A DNA stretch of 64,000 nt from Arabidopsis thaliana (Eukaryota; Streptophyta; Magnoliopsida; Brassicales; Brassicaceae), in NCBI RefSeq assembly GCF_000001735.4, contig NC_003075.7, forward strand, positions 16,617,001 through 16,681,000. The letters run 5' to 3'. The notes under the pieces were generated by a model that was given only the letters and a program-made list of their open reading frames with translations, was not told the DNA's origin and ran no database searches. A program made the translations under genes and the position numbers. Positions within the stretch are counted from its first letter, which is position 1, and each line of letters starts with the position of its first letter. Shown here in pieces: positions 33,647-45,289 of the stretch.

Positions 33647-36600
33647 CAAAGACAAACCTAAGATACACAGCACTACGACAAATCTGGTTCTGTTCCTGTG
33701 AGATTCTGTCTCTGTATTTTCTTTCTATTTATAGTTTTGCACATGTGATGATCTGAATTCTGAACGCAATGTCACTGTAGTTAGTGTTTAAAGCTGGGCC
33801 TGGAAGCATCTGTAGCTTTTCACTTGAGGTTTTTCTAGACTTTATTTATATGATTTTTAGTTCACTCTACTTCAGTTATGTAGATATATTTATTATGAGT
33901 TGAATTATTGTATACATTCTATCATTATTTTCACCTCTTACGTATGATACAATTCTGACATACATAAACATCCAAAAGTATCAAAACAATTTGCCAACTA
34001 GTTCTTACTATTCTTCTACTCGCTTTTCCGGGAGAAAAAAAAAATAAAAAAAAATTCGTTGATTAACATTTTTAATAAAAAAAATTGTTCCTGAATTATG
34101 CCTTTATTAGTTGGGTTAAAATATAATTATATTGACATATCTAATTAAACCTCTTTACACTCAAATCAAGACCTACAATTTCACAAGTTTAAGGTTGGGA
34201 TTACTCGATATATAGAATGAAACTATTGCAACAAAAAAAAATAAAAAAATGAATGAATAGGATTGATGGTGTGATAAAAGAAGAGATGAATACAAAGAAG
34301 AAACGAACACAAGTATTGTGAACAAGTCAAAGCCTAACTATTGAACAACTTTAGAAGACAAGCCACCAAATGTACAAACAAATCCTCCCAATAACAAACT
34401 ACAAAAGAGAAATTAATCAATTAGAAATCATAAGACATATCGACACATGCTAATGGTATTATCTACTTACACCTCATCAAACTCGTGCATGGGCTATTGT
34501 TATCCACATATGTATACAGTCATGGTTATGTCCCCTCAATCTCTTCCAGCTTGAGAACTATTTGTAAACCACTAGTCAATTATTTCATATTCAGTTCATA
34601 GATAGCCTATAAACATTACATATTATATCTCTAGAGATAACAAAGGGGAGCAGGAAGTGTTAGTACTGTCGACCTTATGCGCCCATATAATTCTTCCATA
34701 GCTTTAGATTTTAGTGTTTGGGCTATTTTAATTGCACCCGAATAATGACAGGTAGGGGTCCATGCAAACTCATATTCATGTGCATATCATCATAAAATAT
34801 CCAAAAATCTATCTTATCTATATAACTTCATTGAACAAAACATATATATATTCATGCAGACGTATGGCATGATACAGTTAATGGTCTGAATTGCTCAACG
34901 TAAACCATACATGCACTAGACAGTTTCATGGGAAGACTAAGATTTTGGGACTGCAAAATTCTTCTTGGAATTGTGTAGCGGCTTTCAACGTATCTTTAGG
35001 TTATATTCGGTGAACCCTTTATTTACCGGCACAGAATATTACGGTTGATATTCAATTGATCAAACAATGTGAATTAGACGTCTAATTATTGATGGTCGCC
35101 ATATGAATATCTTCTTCTTCCTTTTCCAAACCAACACCAACATCTTTTAATCGATAGAAGTGTCAATTCGAGCTCGACTCTCACATCTAATGCGTCATTA
35201 TAAGATTGAAAATCAGAGACTTGAAGTTTTCGTTTAGGAACTTAAAATGAAGTTTATAACTATTGCTTAACGTTTTTGTTGTTCATCCCAAGAAATAATT
35301 GACGTTTTCAAGTTAGGTTTTTCCAACCCAATTTATTTTATTATCCAATAATATTATAAATTCTCTAGTGAAATTTCATTCCTTAGCTTCCACGCAAAGG
35401 GTCGCTTGAGTTTTGAGTAACACAAGATTGGAGAGATCAATGAGAATGTTGGCATTGGATCCAATCCTACTATTTGGGACCAGCTTCACTCGATTCATCG
35501 CGTCCTATTTTTGTCCGTTTACACATCTTCGGATCATTCAATTCTTGTTTAATCATCTTCATTAGTAATAACGTTGCCACTTTATTTTTAAGACGGATTT
35601 ATCTTCTGCAACTCCCAAATTCATATTCGCTAAATCTTCTCTAAACTCAGCATAATAGTTAACTTGAAAAAGAAAAAAACGAAAACGATAACTAAGATGG
35701 TGACCACTCGCATGGTTTAGTGATGAATTTAGTTAAACCGTATGTTAATTTCCTTGGTTAGGCTCTTCAAACAGAAATTCGAAAACGATATCAAATGCTC
35801 CATGATAAGTTTATGATTTCTTAGCATTGTCTAATCTAAGAGACTAGTAAGAACATGAAAACAATATTCGTTAAACCAAGTGGTAAAACAACTATATACA
35901 GTATGTGTTTTTCGATTATAATGTTGTTAACTTTTAAGATTATTATATTTTATATTATTTCTTAAAATATGTTGAGGTTTAAAAGATTTCTTTTCAGAAA
36001 AGGATTAATGTCTTCAGCAATATATGCTAGTAATTTACTAAGTGATATTTTGCAAGTTTGTTGGCAATATTTAACCTTTTCTGAATAAAATAAATTCAAT
36101 ATTAAGAAACAAAATTATATACATATAGTAGTATTTAATTGTTATCTATTTTTAAATTATATGTGAATAAAACAAAGCAAGTGTAACTGTGTAATTATAA
36201 CATTGGTACACGCACGGGAAAAAACACAGCTAGCAAATTGAAACGTTAATTTGGTAAAGAAGAAAAATATTTTATTTTTAAAAACACTTAATATAGTTTT
36301 AATTGGTGATTTTCCCAATTCTGAACATATATATGATGATAAGTTTTCCATCCCAAGTTGTTTTTTCTCATTAGTCACTGGAAACATTAATTACCAGCAA
36401 TCAGTAGTTACTTTGGTATTCCCCACACAAATTCAAATTTAAAAGAAATAATTAGTAGTACTTCTTATGACTGTTTTTTTTACTGAATAAAAAAGAACTA
36501 TATATAGGTTGTTCTTAACTATAACCACTAAAAAAAGGTTCTAAAATTAATTTTAAAAAGAAAAATATATGAAGTTAACTTTTATATATTACACATCAAA

Positions 36601-36783
36601 TTCCAATTTCAGGGGCTGGTAATTTGGTAATAATTAAAGAAACTCAATGGCAATGATTTAAGCACTTCTTTATATAAGTCCACCAAACTACACTGATCTC
36701 CTCAACACCACACACAGCAAAACAAAAAGCTCTCTACACTCAAAATATAACGAAAGAACAAGAAGACATCATCTTAGCTCACT
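33647..36783. other. 3.1-kb spacer including the ADF9 promoter
   Basis: This interval is AT-rich and non-coding by eye. It includes the cyclophilin 3' UTR at its left end and A-rich tracts near 34037-34066 and 34223-34240. A TATA box, tatataag, sits at 36671-36678 upstream of ADF9. The frames at 36157-36442 on both strands overlap each other and look like chance. No RNA gene or transposon is recognised. Confidence 0.5.
36671..36678 (+). promoter_or_regulatory. TATA box of ADF9
   Basis: The octamer tatataag lies 106 bp before the ADF9 start codon, preceded by cttctt. The spacing suits a 5' UTR of about 75 bases. Confidence 0.65.
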
Positions 36784-37593
36784 ATGGCTTTGAAGACGGT
36801 AACAATATACAAACTTTCTCTATTTTTTCCACTTTTGATTTAATGAATCTAAAAGAAAATATTTTGGATGATTGGTATATAGGCGACGAGTGGTATGTGG
36901 ATGACGGATGATTGCAAGAAATCGTTCATGGAGATGAAATGGAAGAAAGTGCATAGATACGTCGTTTACAAACTCGAGGAGAAGTCTCGGAAAGTCACCG
37001 TCGACAAGGTTGGTGCCGCCGGCGAGAGCTACGACGATCTCGCTGCTTCTTTGCCGGAGGATGACTGTCGTTACGCCGTGTTTGATTTCGATTACGTCAC
37101 CGTCGATAACTGTCGTATGAGCAAGATCTTCTTCATAACTTGGTTAGTGTCACTATCTCTTGTCTTTTCGATTTCTCGAATTGTCGATTTTACCCTTTTC
37201 CCACCATATAGTTCTATCGTCTCACTCGATGATCATCAAAGGATAAAATGGTCATTTGGATGTCCTAAGCCCAGGCTTTTTAACCCAAGGCCGGTTTGAT
37301 CAAATATAACCGTACCGAATAAAACCAATCAAGATAATTGATTCTGTTTGGTTAAAAAATGGTTTACTTTATATCTTAAGTCGAAAAACTAGTAAAACCA
37401 CTGAAACTTAATCAATCCATAATGTGGTTGTTATTGGAATAGGTCGCCGGAGGCTTCAAGGATAAGGGAGAAGATGATGTACGCGACGTCGAAGAGCGGA
37501 CTGAGAAGAGTGTTGGATGGTGTTCACTACGAGCTTCAAGCCACCGACCCAACCGAGATGGGATTTGATAAAATCCAGGACCGGGCCAAATGA
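36784..37593 (+). CDS. ADF9: Actin-depolymerizing factor 9
   Basis: This is an ADF/cofilin-fold actin-binding protein. ADF9 and its relative ADF5 are reported to bundle and stabilise filaments, not sever them. Coding exons: 36784-36798, 36883-37142 and 37443-37593, giving 141 residues. Exon 1 encodes five residues (MALKT), so the protein has an N-terminal extension. Most plant ADF genes have an intron directly after the ATG; the shifted boundary marks this subclass. The ADF-H domain includes SFMEMKWKKVHRYVVYKLEE, the YAVFDFDYVT strand, the actin-binding helix region (SPEASRIREKMMYATSKSG) and the end LQATDPTEMGFDKIQDRAK. A W codon is split across intron 2. Position fits At4g34970. Confidence 0.94.
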
Positions 37594-38285
37594 TCACAAC
37601 ACATAACTGGAGTTATATCGTCAGTAACTAGCTGTTCTTAACAGTTATGACTTATGAGCAGCAATTAATTATCTATTAATGTTATTTAGTGCTTAACCTC
37701 TTCCCTTTGGTTGTCAAACAAAATGATTTACTTCTATTTTGTTGACAATAGTACTAAACTATTATTAGTGTTTCAGTTTAATTGTTGTTGTTTAGTTTTT
37801 TAAAAACTATGTTGAATGTTATTTTGTCTCTTTTTGTCACTAATGCTAATAAAAAGAAAAAAGTTTTAATATGTTTGACTTGAACTGAGGCATGAGGATA
37901 AAGTTTTGATTTTTGTAAGACAGTTCAAGCAAGGCATCAGTAAATTTAAGTATCAAATCAAATAGTAAAAGTTACTAAAAGTTTTTCGGGTTGGGTCTAG
38001 TTCTTGTGCTGAATATCGGAATTGAGAAATAGATCTTAAACAACTCAAATTGTATTGTTCATCTACAAGCCCACGTCCCATGATCCAAATCTTTCAATTC
38101 TCAAATTGAATTTTTGTGACGAGGCAATGAAACATAAAATAGTTGGACCGGTCTACACATTTGTATATGAACTACACTCACTTGAGTCTAGGCCCAATAA
38201 TTACTAAAACTAAAACCCAACTCAGCCCAAAAACCTTTTCTAGTATCTATTTAATTATATAGAATTCTACTAGCTCAACAGAAAG
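37594..38285. other. ADF9 3' flank and tRNA upstream region
   Basis: The ADF9 3' UTR occupies the left part. Just before the tRNA are ttatatagaa (about 38256-38265) and a caaca motif at 38276-38280, matching the TATA-like and CAA elements often found upstream of plant tRNA genes. Nothing else is recognised. Confidence 0.5.
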
Positions 38286-38359
38286 GCTCTCGTAGCTCAG
38301 TTGGTTAGAGCACCCGTTTAGTAAGCGGGAGGTCTTGAGTTCAACTCTCAACGAAAGCA
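38286..38359 (+). tRNA. tRNA-Thr (anticodon AGT)
   Basis: A 74-base cloverleaf without intron. The acceptor is gctctcg / cgaaagc with discriminator A. The D stem is gctc / gagc, the anticodon stem cccgt / gcggg with loop ttagtaa (anticodon AGT, for ACU/ACC threonine codons), and the T stem ttgag / ctcaa with loop ttcaact. The acceptor stem has one mismatch, C4 against A69. The T loop has A at position 57, which is allowed. A tttt terminator for RNA polymerase III follows at 38367-38370. The A box (tagctcagttgg) and B box (agttcaactct) are intact. Probably functional, though the mismatch leaves some doubt. Confidence 0.88.
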
Positions 38360-39928
38360 GAATTAATTTTGCATCTCGTTTTGGTGGGACCCACCCACAT
38401 TAACCTCGAAATGATGAAATTGTACGTTTATTGATGGGAGACATTTAACTTCGAAATCTTTAAATCTCAATTCAACATTTCATGTGCCACTTGACGAAAA
38501 CAAAAAATCAACATTTCATGTGCCCCATCATTTACATTTTTTGCAAACTTTAGTAGCTTCCCTATTTTAGTTGAGACACAACTTTTTTGTAAATATAATA
38601 TTTTATAACAAGTTAAAGTTTCAATCTAATTGTACTTTTAGCAGATTTAATTACATTGATAAGCAACTATTAGTAGATGCAATGTCGAAGAACGAACCCC
38701 TTTTATAAAAGCTTACAACTTTTACGGTTGAAAAGGGTTACACTTTATATATCAATAATAATTTTGTTGATACCGCTGGCCTGTCACATTGGACCCATAT
38801 AAGGTCCACGAAACTTTCAATCTTCGTCCCACAAAGAACTTGATTTTTGTTATCTTCTATAAATCCACACTTGGTCAGGTTTTTCAATTTCACAACTAGG
38901 AAACCACCAACCCAAATTCAGACTAATTTTCGTGATTTCTGAAAATTTCATAGTACTAAATTATGCATGGGTAACTCCGCTTCTGAGAAATCTGAATATT
39001 TGTATGACCATAAATATCAAATGGTTAGTTGGATGCTCATATTGGCATGTGAAATTTATTGAAACGAAATTTCCATTTATTGACTACAGAATTAGGTTCC
39101 ATTCCGACATGTGTGTGCCTTTCAACCCCTCTTTCACATCCCTTTGTTTGCTCACGCAAGGTTAATGAACTTCACCAATTGTTACCATTTCTTGGACCAA
39201 CTTTCACATGAAATTTACGATATACTACTTAGTTACTAATGAGTAATGACCATGTATAGAGCATGCTAATCACTAAATCATAATATAAACAATGAACTTA
39301 CCAAATTCATTTTCCCTAACTCAAAATATGAGTTGCTTAAGTACTTGAATCTTTTACATGGTGTAGCTATATACGGCCTATCATTTTTACTAGACGCTAC
39401 AGAATCTATTTATAGATATTAATGAACCCAAGTAAAGAAATGGGTCCTCACTGCTTATTGTTTTACTGCTTATAATATTTTTTAGGTGGGAACTCAAATA
39501 AACGTCAAAGTATCCATGGACCATAGTTATGAATGCCACTTTGCTCAGATCAATCATCTCTGTTTCCCATGTCGAAATCAATCATCTTCTATCATTATGT
39601 TGTCTTTATATCATCTGGGGTCTTAAATCGTTCTAATGCAATGATTCCATAAAATTTGTACATCATTGATCTTTCAACTTCTATTTTTTTGCCTTCATAA
39701 TTTCTTTTTTATAATGAATACAAGTATTAAACATTGTTTCCTCTCATTTTGCTTAACTATAGATAAAAGATAGGATAAAATCTCATTAGGAATAAGAAAA
39801 ACACAGAACATAATTAAGATTATAAATAAAAGCCAACTAACTCAAAATTCTACAGTTATTGCTACACCACATAAAGGGTTTACGATCATGAGTCATGACC
39901 GCATGATCATCCCAAACCCGACCCGGAA
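38360..39928. other. Spacer between tRNA-Thr and SLP2 3' end
   Basis: About 1.57 kb of AT-rich sequence. A 77-codon frame at 38932-39165 shows no known domain. The SLP2 3' UTR (transcribed leftward) occupies the right end. No repeat or RNA gene is recognised. Confidence 0.45.
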
Positions 39929-42223
39929 TCACAACGTATCCATTTGGGTCACCACGATGGGGCTCCGAACCACGTGTTTCCCACCATCAAACCACGTGAC
40001 TGACCCAAACACAGCACCTGTTTCTCCCAACACAACATTCCTTGTATTAACCGTCACTGTAACCGCATAGCTCCGTCTCTTAACGGCCGAAGTAAACACA
40101 AGCCTAGGTGGTTTCACTGTCACCGTCACTCCTCTCGGCGACTCTATCCTCGCCCGATAAACCGCCTCAGCCTGCCCGACATTCGTCGCCGTCCTTATAA
40201 CAGTTTTACTCACCAATCCTCTTCTATTAGTAGGAAACACCGCCGTGATCGAAGGATAATTCAAATTCCCGGGAGACGGTTTCCTGGTCGTCGGACATCT
40301 CACCGGTGTTCTTGTTATCACTTGGATCGTCTTTGGTCCGTACCCGATGGAGCAAAGAAACGTAATGTAATCATCATTAGTTATATCGTAGACAAGACCC
40401 GGATTCATAGCCCGGCCCAAATTTAAATGACCCGACCCGTAATCATAAGGCGTAGCCGATTTCCCGGTGGATTCATCGATCAACGAGCGGTTAGAGTTAT
40501 CGACGAGGTTAGTCGTTGTCATCATTGCCGATCGTATCACGGCAGGGCTCCAATCTGGATGAGCGGATTTGAGAAGCGCCGCCGCACCACTAACGTGAGG
40601 ACATGCCATTGAAGTACCGGAGAGAATGTTGAATTCCGTTTTCCTTGGATCTGACGGCAAACCTGTAGGTCCAACAGCGTCTGTCCATGCGGCGAGGATG
40701 TTAACTCCGGGAGCAATCAAATCCGGTTTAAGAATCTCCGGGCTTAAACCGTTTGGTCCTCTACCGGAGAAAGAAGCAATAACCGGAGCCGGTTTAATCC
40801 CAACTATAGTTCCTCTGAAATCAATTGAAGCAATTGGATTCGGATGTGAAGAAGCATATGCTTTGATTCTATCTCCTTCGTTTGATCCAACGGCACAGGC
40901 TGGAATAAGATGAGCATCTCCGACTAATCCTTCACCGTTAGATGCTCCATTAGCGAGAATCATTCCGACACCACCTGCTTTCTTCACAACCAATCCTTTG
41001 GCTACGCGTGGACTGCTTCCTCTATCGCAGATTACTATTTTACCCCTCACTTGCTTCGGATCAAGCGTGTTCTCCATACATAGAGACGCTGATGACATTC
41101 CCGATTTACCGGGATAAACCACCGGAAACATACGACCGTTTAAAGGTACTCCAGCGTAAAGAGACACTCCTCTGAGACGATGTCCGTCGCCGAGAATAGC
41201 ATCCGCTGGGAAATTCCGATCGATTGTACTAGCACCAACGGTGGTTACCCACGGCGCGAGGTTCGTAACTGACATACCGTTAGGTCCTTCGTTTCCGGCA
41301 GAGGAAGAGACGAAGATTCCTTTCGACGCGGCGCCGTACGAGCCTATAGCGATTGGATCGAGGTAATACGGCGAAGTAATCCCGTCTCCACCACCGATTG
41401 AGATCGATATAACGTCGACACCGTCTCTAACAGCGGCATCAAAGGCGGCGAGAATATCGGAATCGAGACAACCGGAATCTTTCCAACAGACTTTGTAGGC
41501 GGCGATACGAGCTTTTGGAGCAACACCTTTGGCTACACCGGAGGCGTAACCGGACATACTCGCTTTAAAAGCGTGACGGCCAGCGGCGGTTGAGGAAGTG
41601 TGAGTACCGTGTCCATCGGCGTCACGAGGAGATAGAAACTCAACGGTTTTGTTGATTCCTCCGATTACAGCGGCTTGTTGTCCCTTAGCGAAGAATCTTG
41701 CTCCGATAATTTTACGGTTACAGTTCCGAGGACTGAATCTGGCTCCGGATTCGCAAACGCCTCTCCACCTTTTTGGAATTGGACCGAGGTTAAGATCTGA
41801 GAAACTCCTCCGCTCCGGCCAAATTCCGGTGTCAAAAACGCCAATGATTACGTCTGATCCGTAATCAGATTCTGACCATAGTCCTTTTTGGTTTTGTAAA
41901 CCAAGAAATTGAGGAGAACGTGTGGTGTGAAGCTCTCGACGTCGGTCTTCGAAAACAGCAAGAACTGCTGGGTGGTTACGGAGATTATCTGCTTCATCTG
42001 GAGTAACAACGGCGGAGAAACCATGGAAGACTGTGTGGTAAACATGGACGATTCGAGATTCTTCGGCGAACTCGGTGCTATACCAATGGTAGTGCGTCGG
42101 GAAAATAGAAGGCATAGATCCACCATCGATACGGAAAATGAAAGTCTTCGCGGCCTGAGAAGCTGCGAAAGAGATAAACGGAAAAGAGAGGAAGAGAAGA
42201 AGAACGATGGTGGAGGAAGCCAT
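39929..42223 (-). CDS. SLP2: Subtilisin-like serine protease 2 (SBT1.6)
   Basis: This intronless gene encodes a 764-residue secreted subtilase that acts in the apoplast. It has a signal peptide (about residues 1-22), an I9 inhibitor prodomain (about 26-100) and a mature start near TTRSPQFLGL. The peptidase S8 catalytic triad is D131 (FDTGIWPE), H205 (DADGHGTHTS) and S538 (LSGTSMACPH), with oxyanion N311 (SSAGNEGPNG). A protease-associated domain is inserted at about 365-475, and a fibronectin-III-like C-terminus follows from about 655. The active site is complete, and the length is typical of plant subtilases. Upstream on this strand, ctttataatt (plus 42287-42296) is a likely TATA box. Position fits At4g34980. 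Confidence 0.96.
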   Translation of the reverse strand: MASSTIVLLLFLSFPFISFAASQAAKTFIFRIDGGSMPSIFPTHYHWYSTEFAEESRIVHVYHTVFHGFSAVVTPDEADNLRNHPAVLAVFEDRRRELHTTRSPQFLGLQNQKGLWSESDYGSDVIIGVFDTGIWPERRSFSDLNLGPIPKRWRGVCESGARFSPRNCNRKIIGARFFAKGQQAAVIGGINKTVEFLSPRDADGHGTHTSSTAAGRHAFKASMSGYASGVAKGVAPKARIAAYKVCWKDSGCLDSDILAAFDAAVRDGVDVISISIGGGDGITSPYYLDPIAIGSYGAASKGIFVSSSAGNEGPNGMSVTNLAPWVTTVGASTIDRNFPADAILGDGHRLRGVSLYAGVPLNGRMFPVVYPGKSGMSSASLCMENTLDPKQVRGKIVICDRGSSPRVAKGLVVKKAGGVGMILANGASNGEGLVGDAHLIPACAVGSNEGDRIKAYASSHPNPIASIDFRGTIVGIKPAPVIASFSGRGPNGLSPEILKPDLIAPGVNILAAWTDAVGPTGLPSDPRKTEFNILSGTSMACPHVSGAAALLKSAHPDWSPAVIRSAMMTTTNLVDNSNRSLIDESTGKSATPYDYGSGHLNLGRAMNPGLVYDITNDDYITFLCSIGYGPKTIQVITRTPVRCPTTRKPSPGNLNYPSITAVFPTNRRGLVSKTVIRTATNVGQAEAVYRARIESPRGVTVTVKPPRLVFTSAVKRRSYAVTVTVNTRNVVLGETGAVFGSVTWFDGGKHVVRSPIVVTQMDTL

Positions 42224-44369
42224 TGAAGGAGTGGAGCGAGTGAAGTGAGTGGGGGGAGTTTTACCGACATGACATTGGTGCTCTCATAATTATAAAGGAA
42301 AATATCATTCTTTACTTCTTTTTTTCATTTTTGATTAATAACTTTTATAATTGTTAGTTTACTCAGATAAATCATCAACTTTGGATATTTCTTCTGCGAA
42401 AATATTCCTAGTACTATGTCGCTTGTATGATTCTGGGCAATAATATAGTTGTCTGATTAACACAAGTGAGAGAAAACAATTTTGATAAATTTCATTTGTT
42501 TGTAAGATAACGGAAATTTCATTAGCGAATGAGATAGGTGGTCTTTGTGGTCGTGGACAGTGATATTAATGAAACGACAGCGTTTTACGGAGATACTGCA
42601 AGAATGAGTCATCGCTTTGTAGGATTCAATGTATTTTATTCATTTTTATACAATTTTGGTTAGAGAAAAGTAAACATCGGAACTGCGGAAGTTACCTTTC
42701 ATCACCAGGAAAAGTGTGATCGTTCACATGCAAGTGAGATCATCATAACTATATAATACGATCCATTCATAACGGTCGATTAGTTTCTCTTAAAACAATC
42801 AACACCCTCTAATCGTAAACTCATCACATCCTCTGTTTACTATTAACATGTTGATTTTGTCAACACAATTACTAGTAATCAAAAACTAATCATATAGTAG
42901 ATTAGTAGGCTTTTTAAGTATTAGTAGGCTTTTTGTTTATCTCTTTTATGGTGGAGGAGCGGAGAGTTGAGCAGAGAATCTGAGTCACTGCAATTGGACA
43001 ATAAAAGCGACGGAACAGAGACTTTTAGTGATTCTCAATATTACTATATTCGTCCATTATATGAGCTTACAACGGCTATAATTTCAACTTCTGATGAAAA
43101 TACTATTTTATGTTTCTCAGAGATTAGGATAATATAGGTTTTACACAGATGGGCATGCCACCAACCCAGTCGCATATCCCAATGTTGAAAAGCCCATTTG
43201 ATGCATTGGGCTACTCATACTAGGCCATTTATTTTGATAGGCTGAATTTATTGTTTTGGACTTCAACCAAGTTTTGTATATCATGCAGAAGTCAACTTGT
43301 ATGATTTGTTTTATTCGTTTTGAGTTCTAGCTTACTTACATCATTCTGATTTGCGGTTCAAATCTATTTGAATTAATTTGATAGTCAGTAAAAGCTTACA
43401 GGTAGTTTGTGTCGATTTATGGTGTGTTTACTGTTTAGTAGGCGTCACCAAAATTTAAGTACAAACTATACATTGAAAGCTAATTCGGACTGTTTACAGA
43501 ATTCCTCTCCATATTTTGTTGCTCATATAGGTTATCCTAATCTTGAGTTTACATTTTGCACTTTATTATATATGAAAATATCCATCAAGTAGGTCAAAGC
43601 AATATAACTCATATATCTATTTTGATATCGTTCAATCTTTGATATATGTCTCAATATACATTTCTTGAAATTTCGTATCTTTAACACTATCACATGTAGA
43701 AGAACCTAATTATGCCCACTAGCCTGATACTAAACTAAACTCCAAAGTTTTAGGTTGATGTCCGTTGTTTTACATAAACAAACATTTGGAAAAAACCAAA
43801 CCACACTAGTTAAGTTCTTATATGTATATATTTGTATAGTTTTGGAAATAAGGTGAGTGACTTTTGTTTAATATAGTGAACAACACATTAATGTGATAAA
43901 GACATTTTACCAACACAGTGAATGCTTTGAATTAGTACTAAAAATAATCAAACGAAATATGCCAAAAGGTTGCAATGAATAGAAAACATGTACACTTTCA
44001 ATCGTTCTCACGCTTCTCATCCTTACACAGCTTATCCACTTCATTGATATGTCCAATCTCTTGGGAATAACCATCGACATACATTTGTCAAACATTGGTT
44101 GGATTATCGAGTAAAATTCTAGAAATATACCAAGGATCGAATTTGAATGCATATGTCTTGTCAGCAAAGCATTACACCCATGCGACACTTACAAATGGCG
44201 AACATTTTCGCATCTTTTTAGTAGATTATCAAATATGACGACAGATCCTAACAACTATGATATGAATAAAATTACTAGTTATTAGAAAAGTTGAGAACCA
44301 TGAACGAGTCTGTTAATAGCTTTTATATCACAATTCACAGCTATAAATTGATTAATATAGTATTTCATT
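42224..44369. other. SLP2 promoter and MYB32 3' flank
   Basis: About 2.1 kb, non-coding. The TATA box of SLP2 is at 42287-42296 (reverse strand). An AGCCCA/GGGCT/GGCCA cluster lies at 43190-43228, far from either start codon. The frames at 43407-43592 and 43907-44188 have no recognisable domain. Nothing else is seen. Confidence 0.45.
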
Positions 44370-45289
44370 TCATTTCATTTCCAAAGTGCTAAAATCCAAA
44401 ACCCTAGTGTTGTTTAGACCCAAGAAGTCATAACCAATGCTACTACTAATGTCGGTTGAAGAATAACTGCTGCTACTACTGTCCTCTGTTTGACATTTCA
44501 CATTATTACAGCTACACTCCTTGCCGTTCCCGAATCCAAAACGGCACGCACTGCACCTATACTTCACTCTCCCAAACCTTAGGTTCCTCTCATCATGGAG
44601 CTTGTCTTGCCATGGTGGACTGATCCTAAGCTCAAGATTCAAGTCCAGACATCTTTCTTCAACAACTGAGTACTCAACTCTCTTTTGAATTCTCTCGTCC
44701 CCGAAATTTGCTATTTTCTCCAGCTGAGGACCAAAAGAGAGAATCTTGACAAGAGGGTCCTCTGTTTTACTAGAATCAGACGAATCTTGAGAAGTTTTGG
44801 TCTCGTTGATAGGTCGATGAGTCGCCGGATCAATCCCTTTTCTTAATAGCTTCCTCTTAACATGTGTGTTCCAGTAATTCTTAATCTCGTTATCTGTTCT
44901 TCCTGGTAATCTCGTCGCAATAAGAGACCACCTGATAGAAGAAAAAAAAAACAGAGTTTAAAAAACAGAGCTTTTTAACATAACAGAGGATAGTAAAAAA
45001 AACAGAGGAGTTGTTTTGTGACTCACTTGTTACCGAGAAGGCTATGTAGTTTGATGATGAGATCATCTTCTTCGAGGGTGAAGTTACCCCTCTTGAGATC
45101 AGGTCGGAGATAGTTAATCCATCGGAGACGACAGCTTTTTCCGCAACGTTGAAGACCGGCGGATCTAGGAAGAGAACGCCAACAACCTTCACCGTGAGCT
45201 TTGATGTAAGAGATGAGCTTATCGTCTTCTTCCTTAGTCCAAGCTCCTTTGTTTGTGTGGTCTTTCTCACAGCAAGGAGACCTTCCCAT
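44370..45289 (-). CDS. MYB32: R2R3-MYB transcription factor MYB32
   Basis: This is a subgroup-4 R2R3-MYB repressor of phenylpropanoid and flavonoid genes. Coding exons: 45027-45289 and 44370-44931, giving 274 residues. R2 and R3 repeats fill residues about 9-116 ([40 protein letters not shown]), with the bHLH-interaction signature D-L-x2-K-x3-L in R3. The C-terminus has the [12 protein letters not shown] motif (C1/EAR repressor), a Cys-rich zinc-finger-like stretch ([18 protein letters not shown]) and an FLGL motif (C4). Together these define subgroup 4 (MYB3, 4, 7, 32). The gene has one intron, in R3; many R2R3-MYB genes have two. Closest relative is probably MYB7, so the exact member name rests partly on position (At4g34990). 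Confidence 0.94.
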
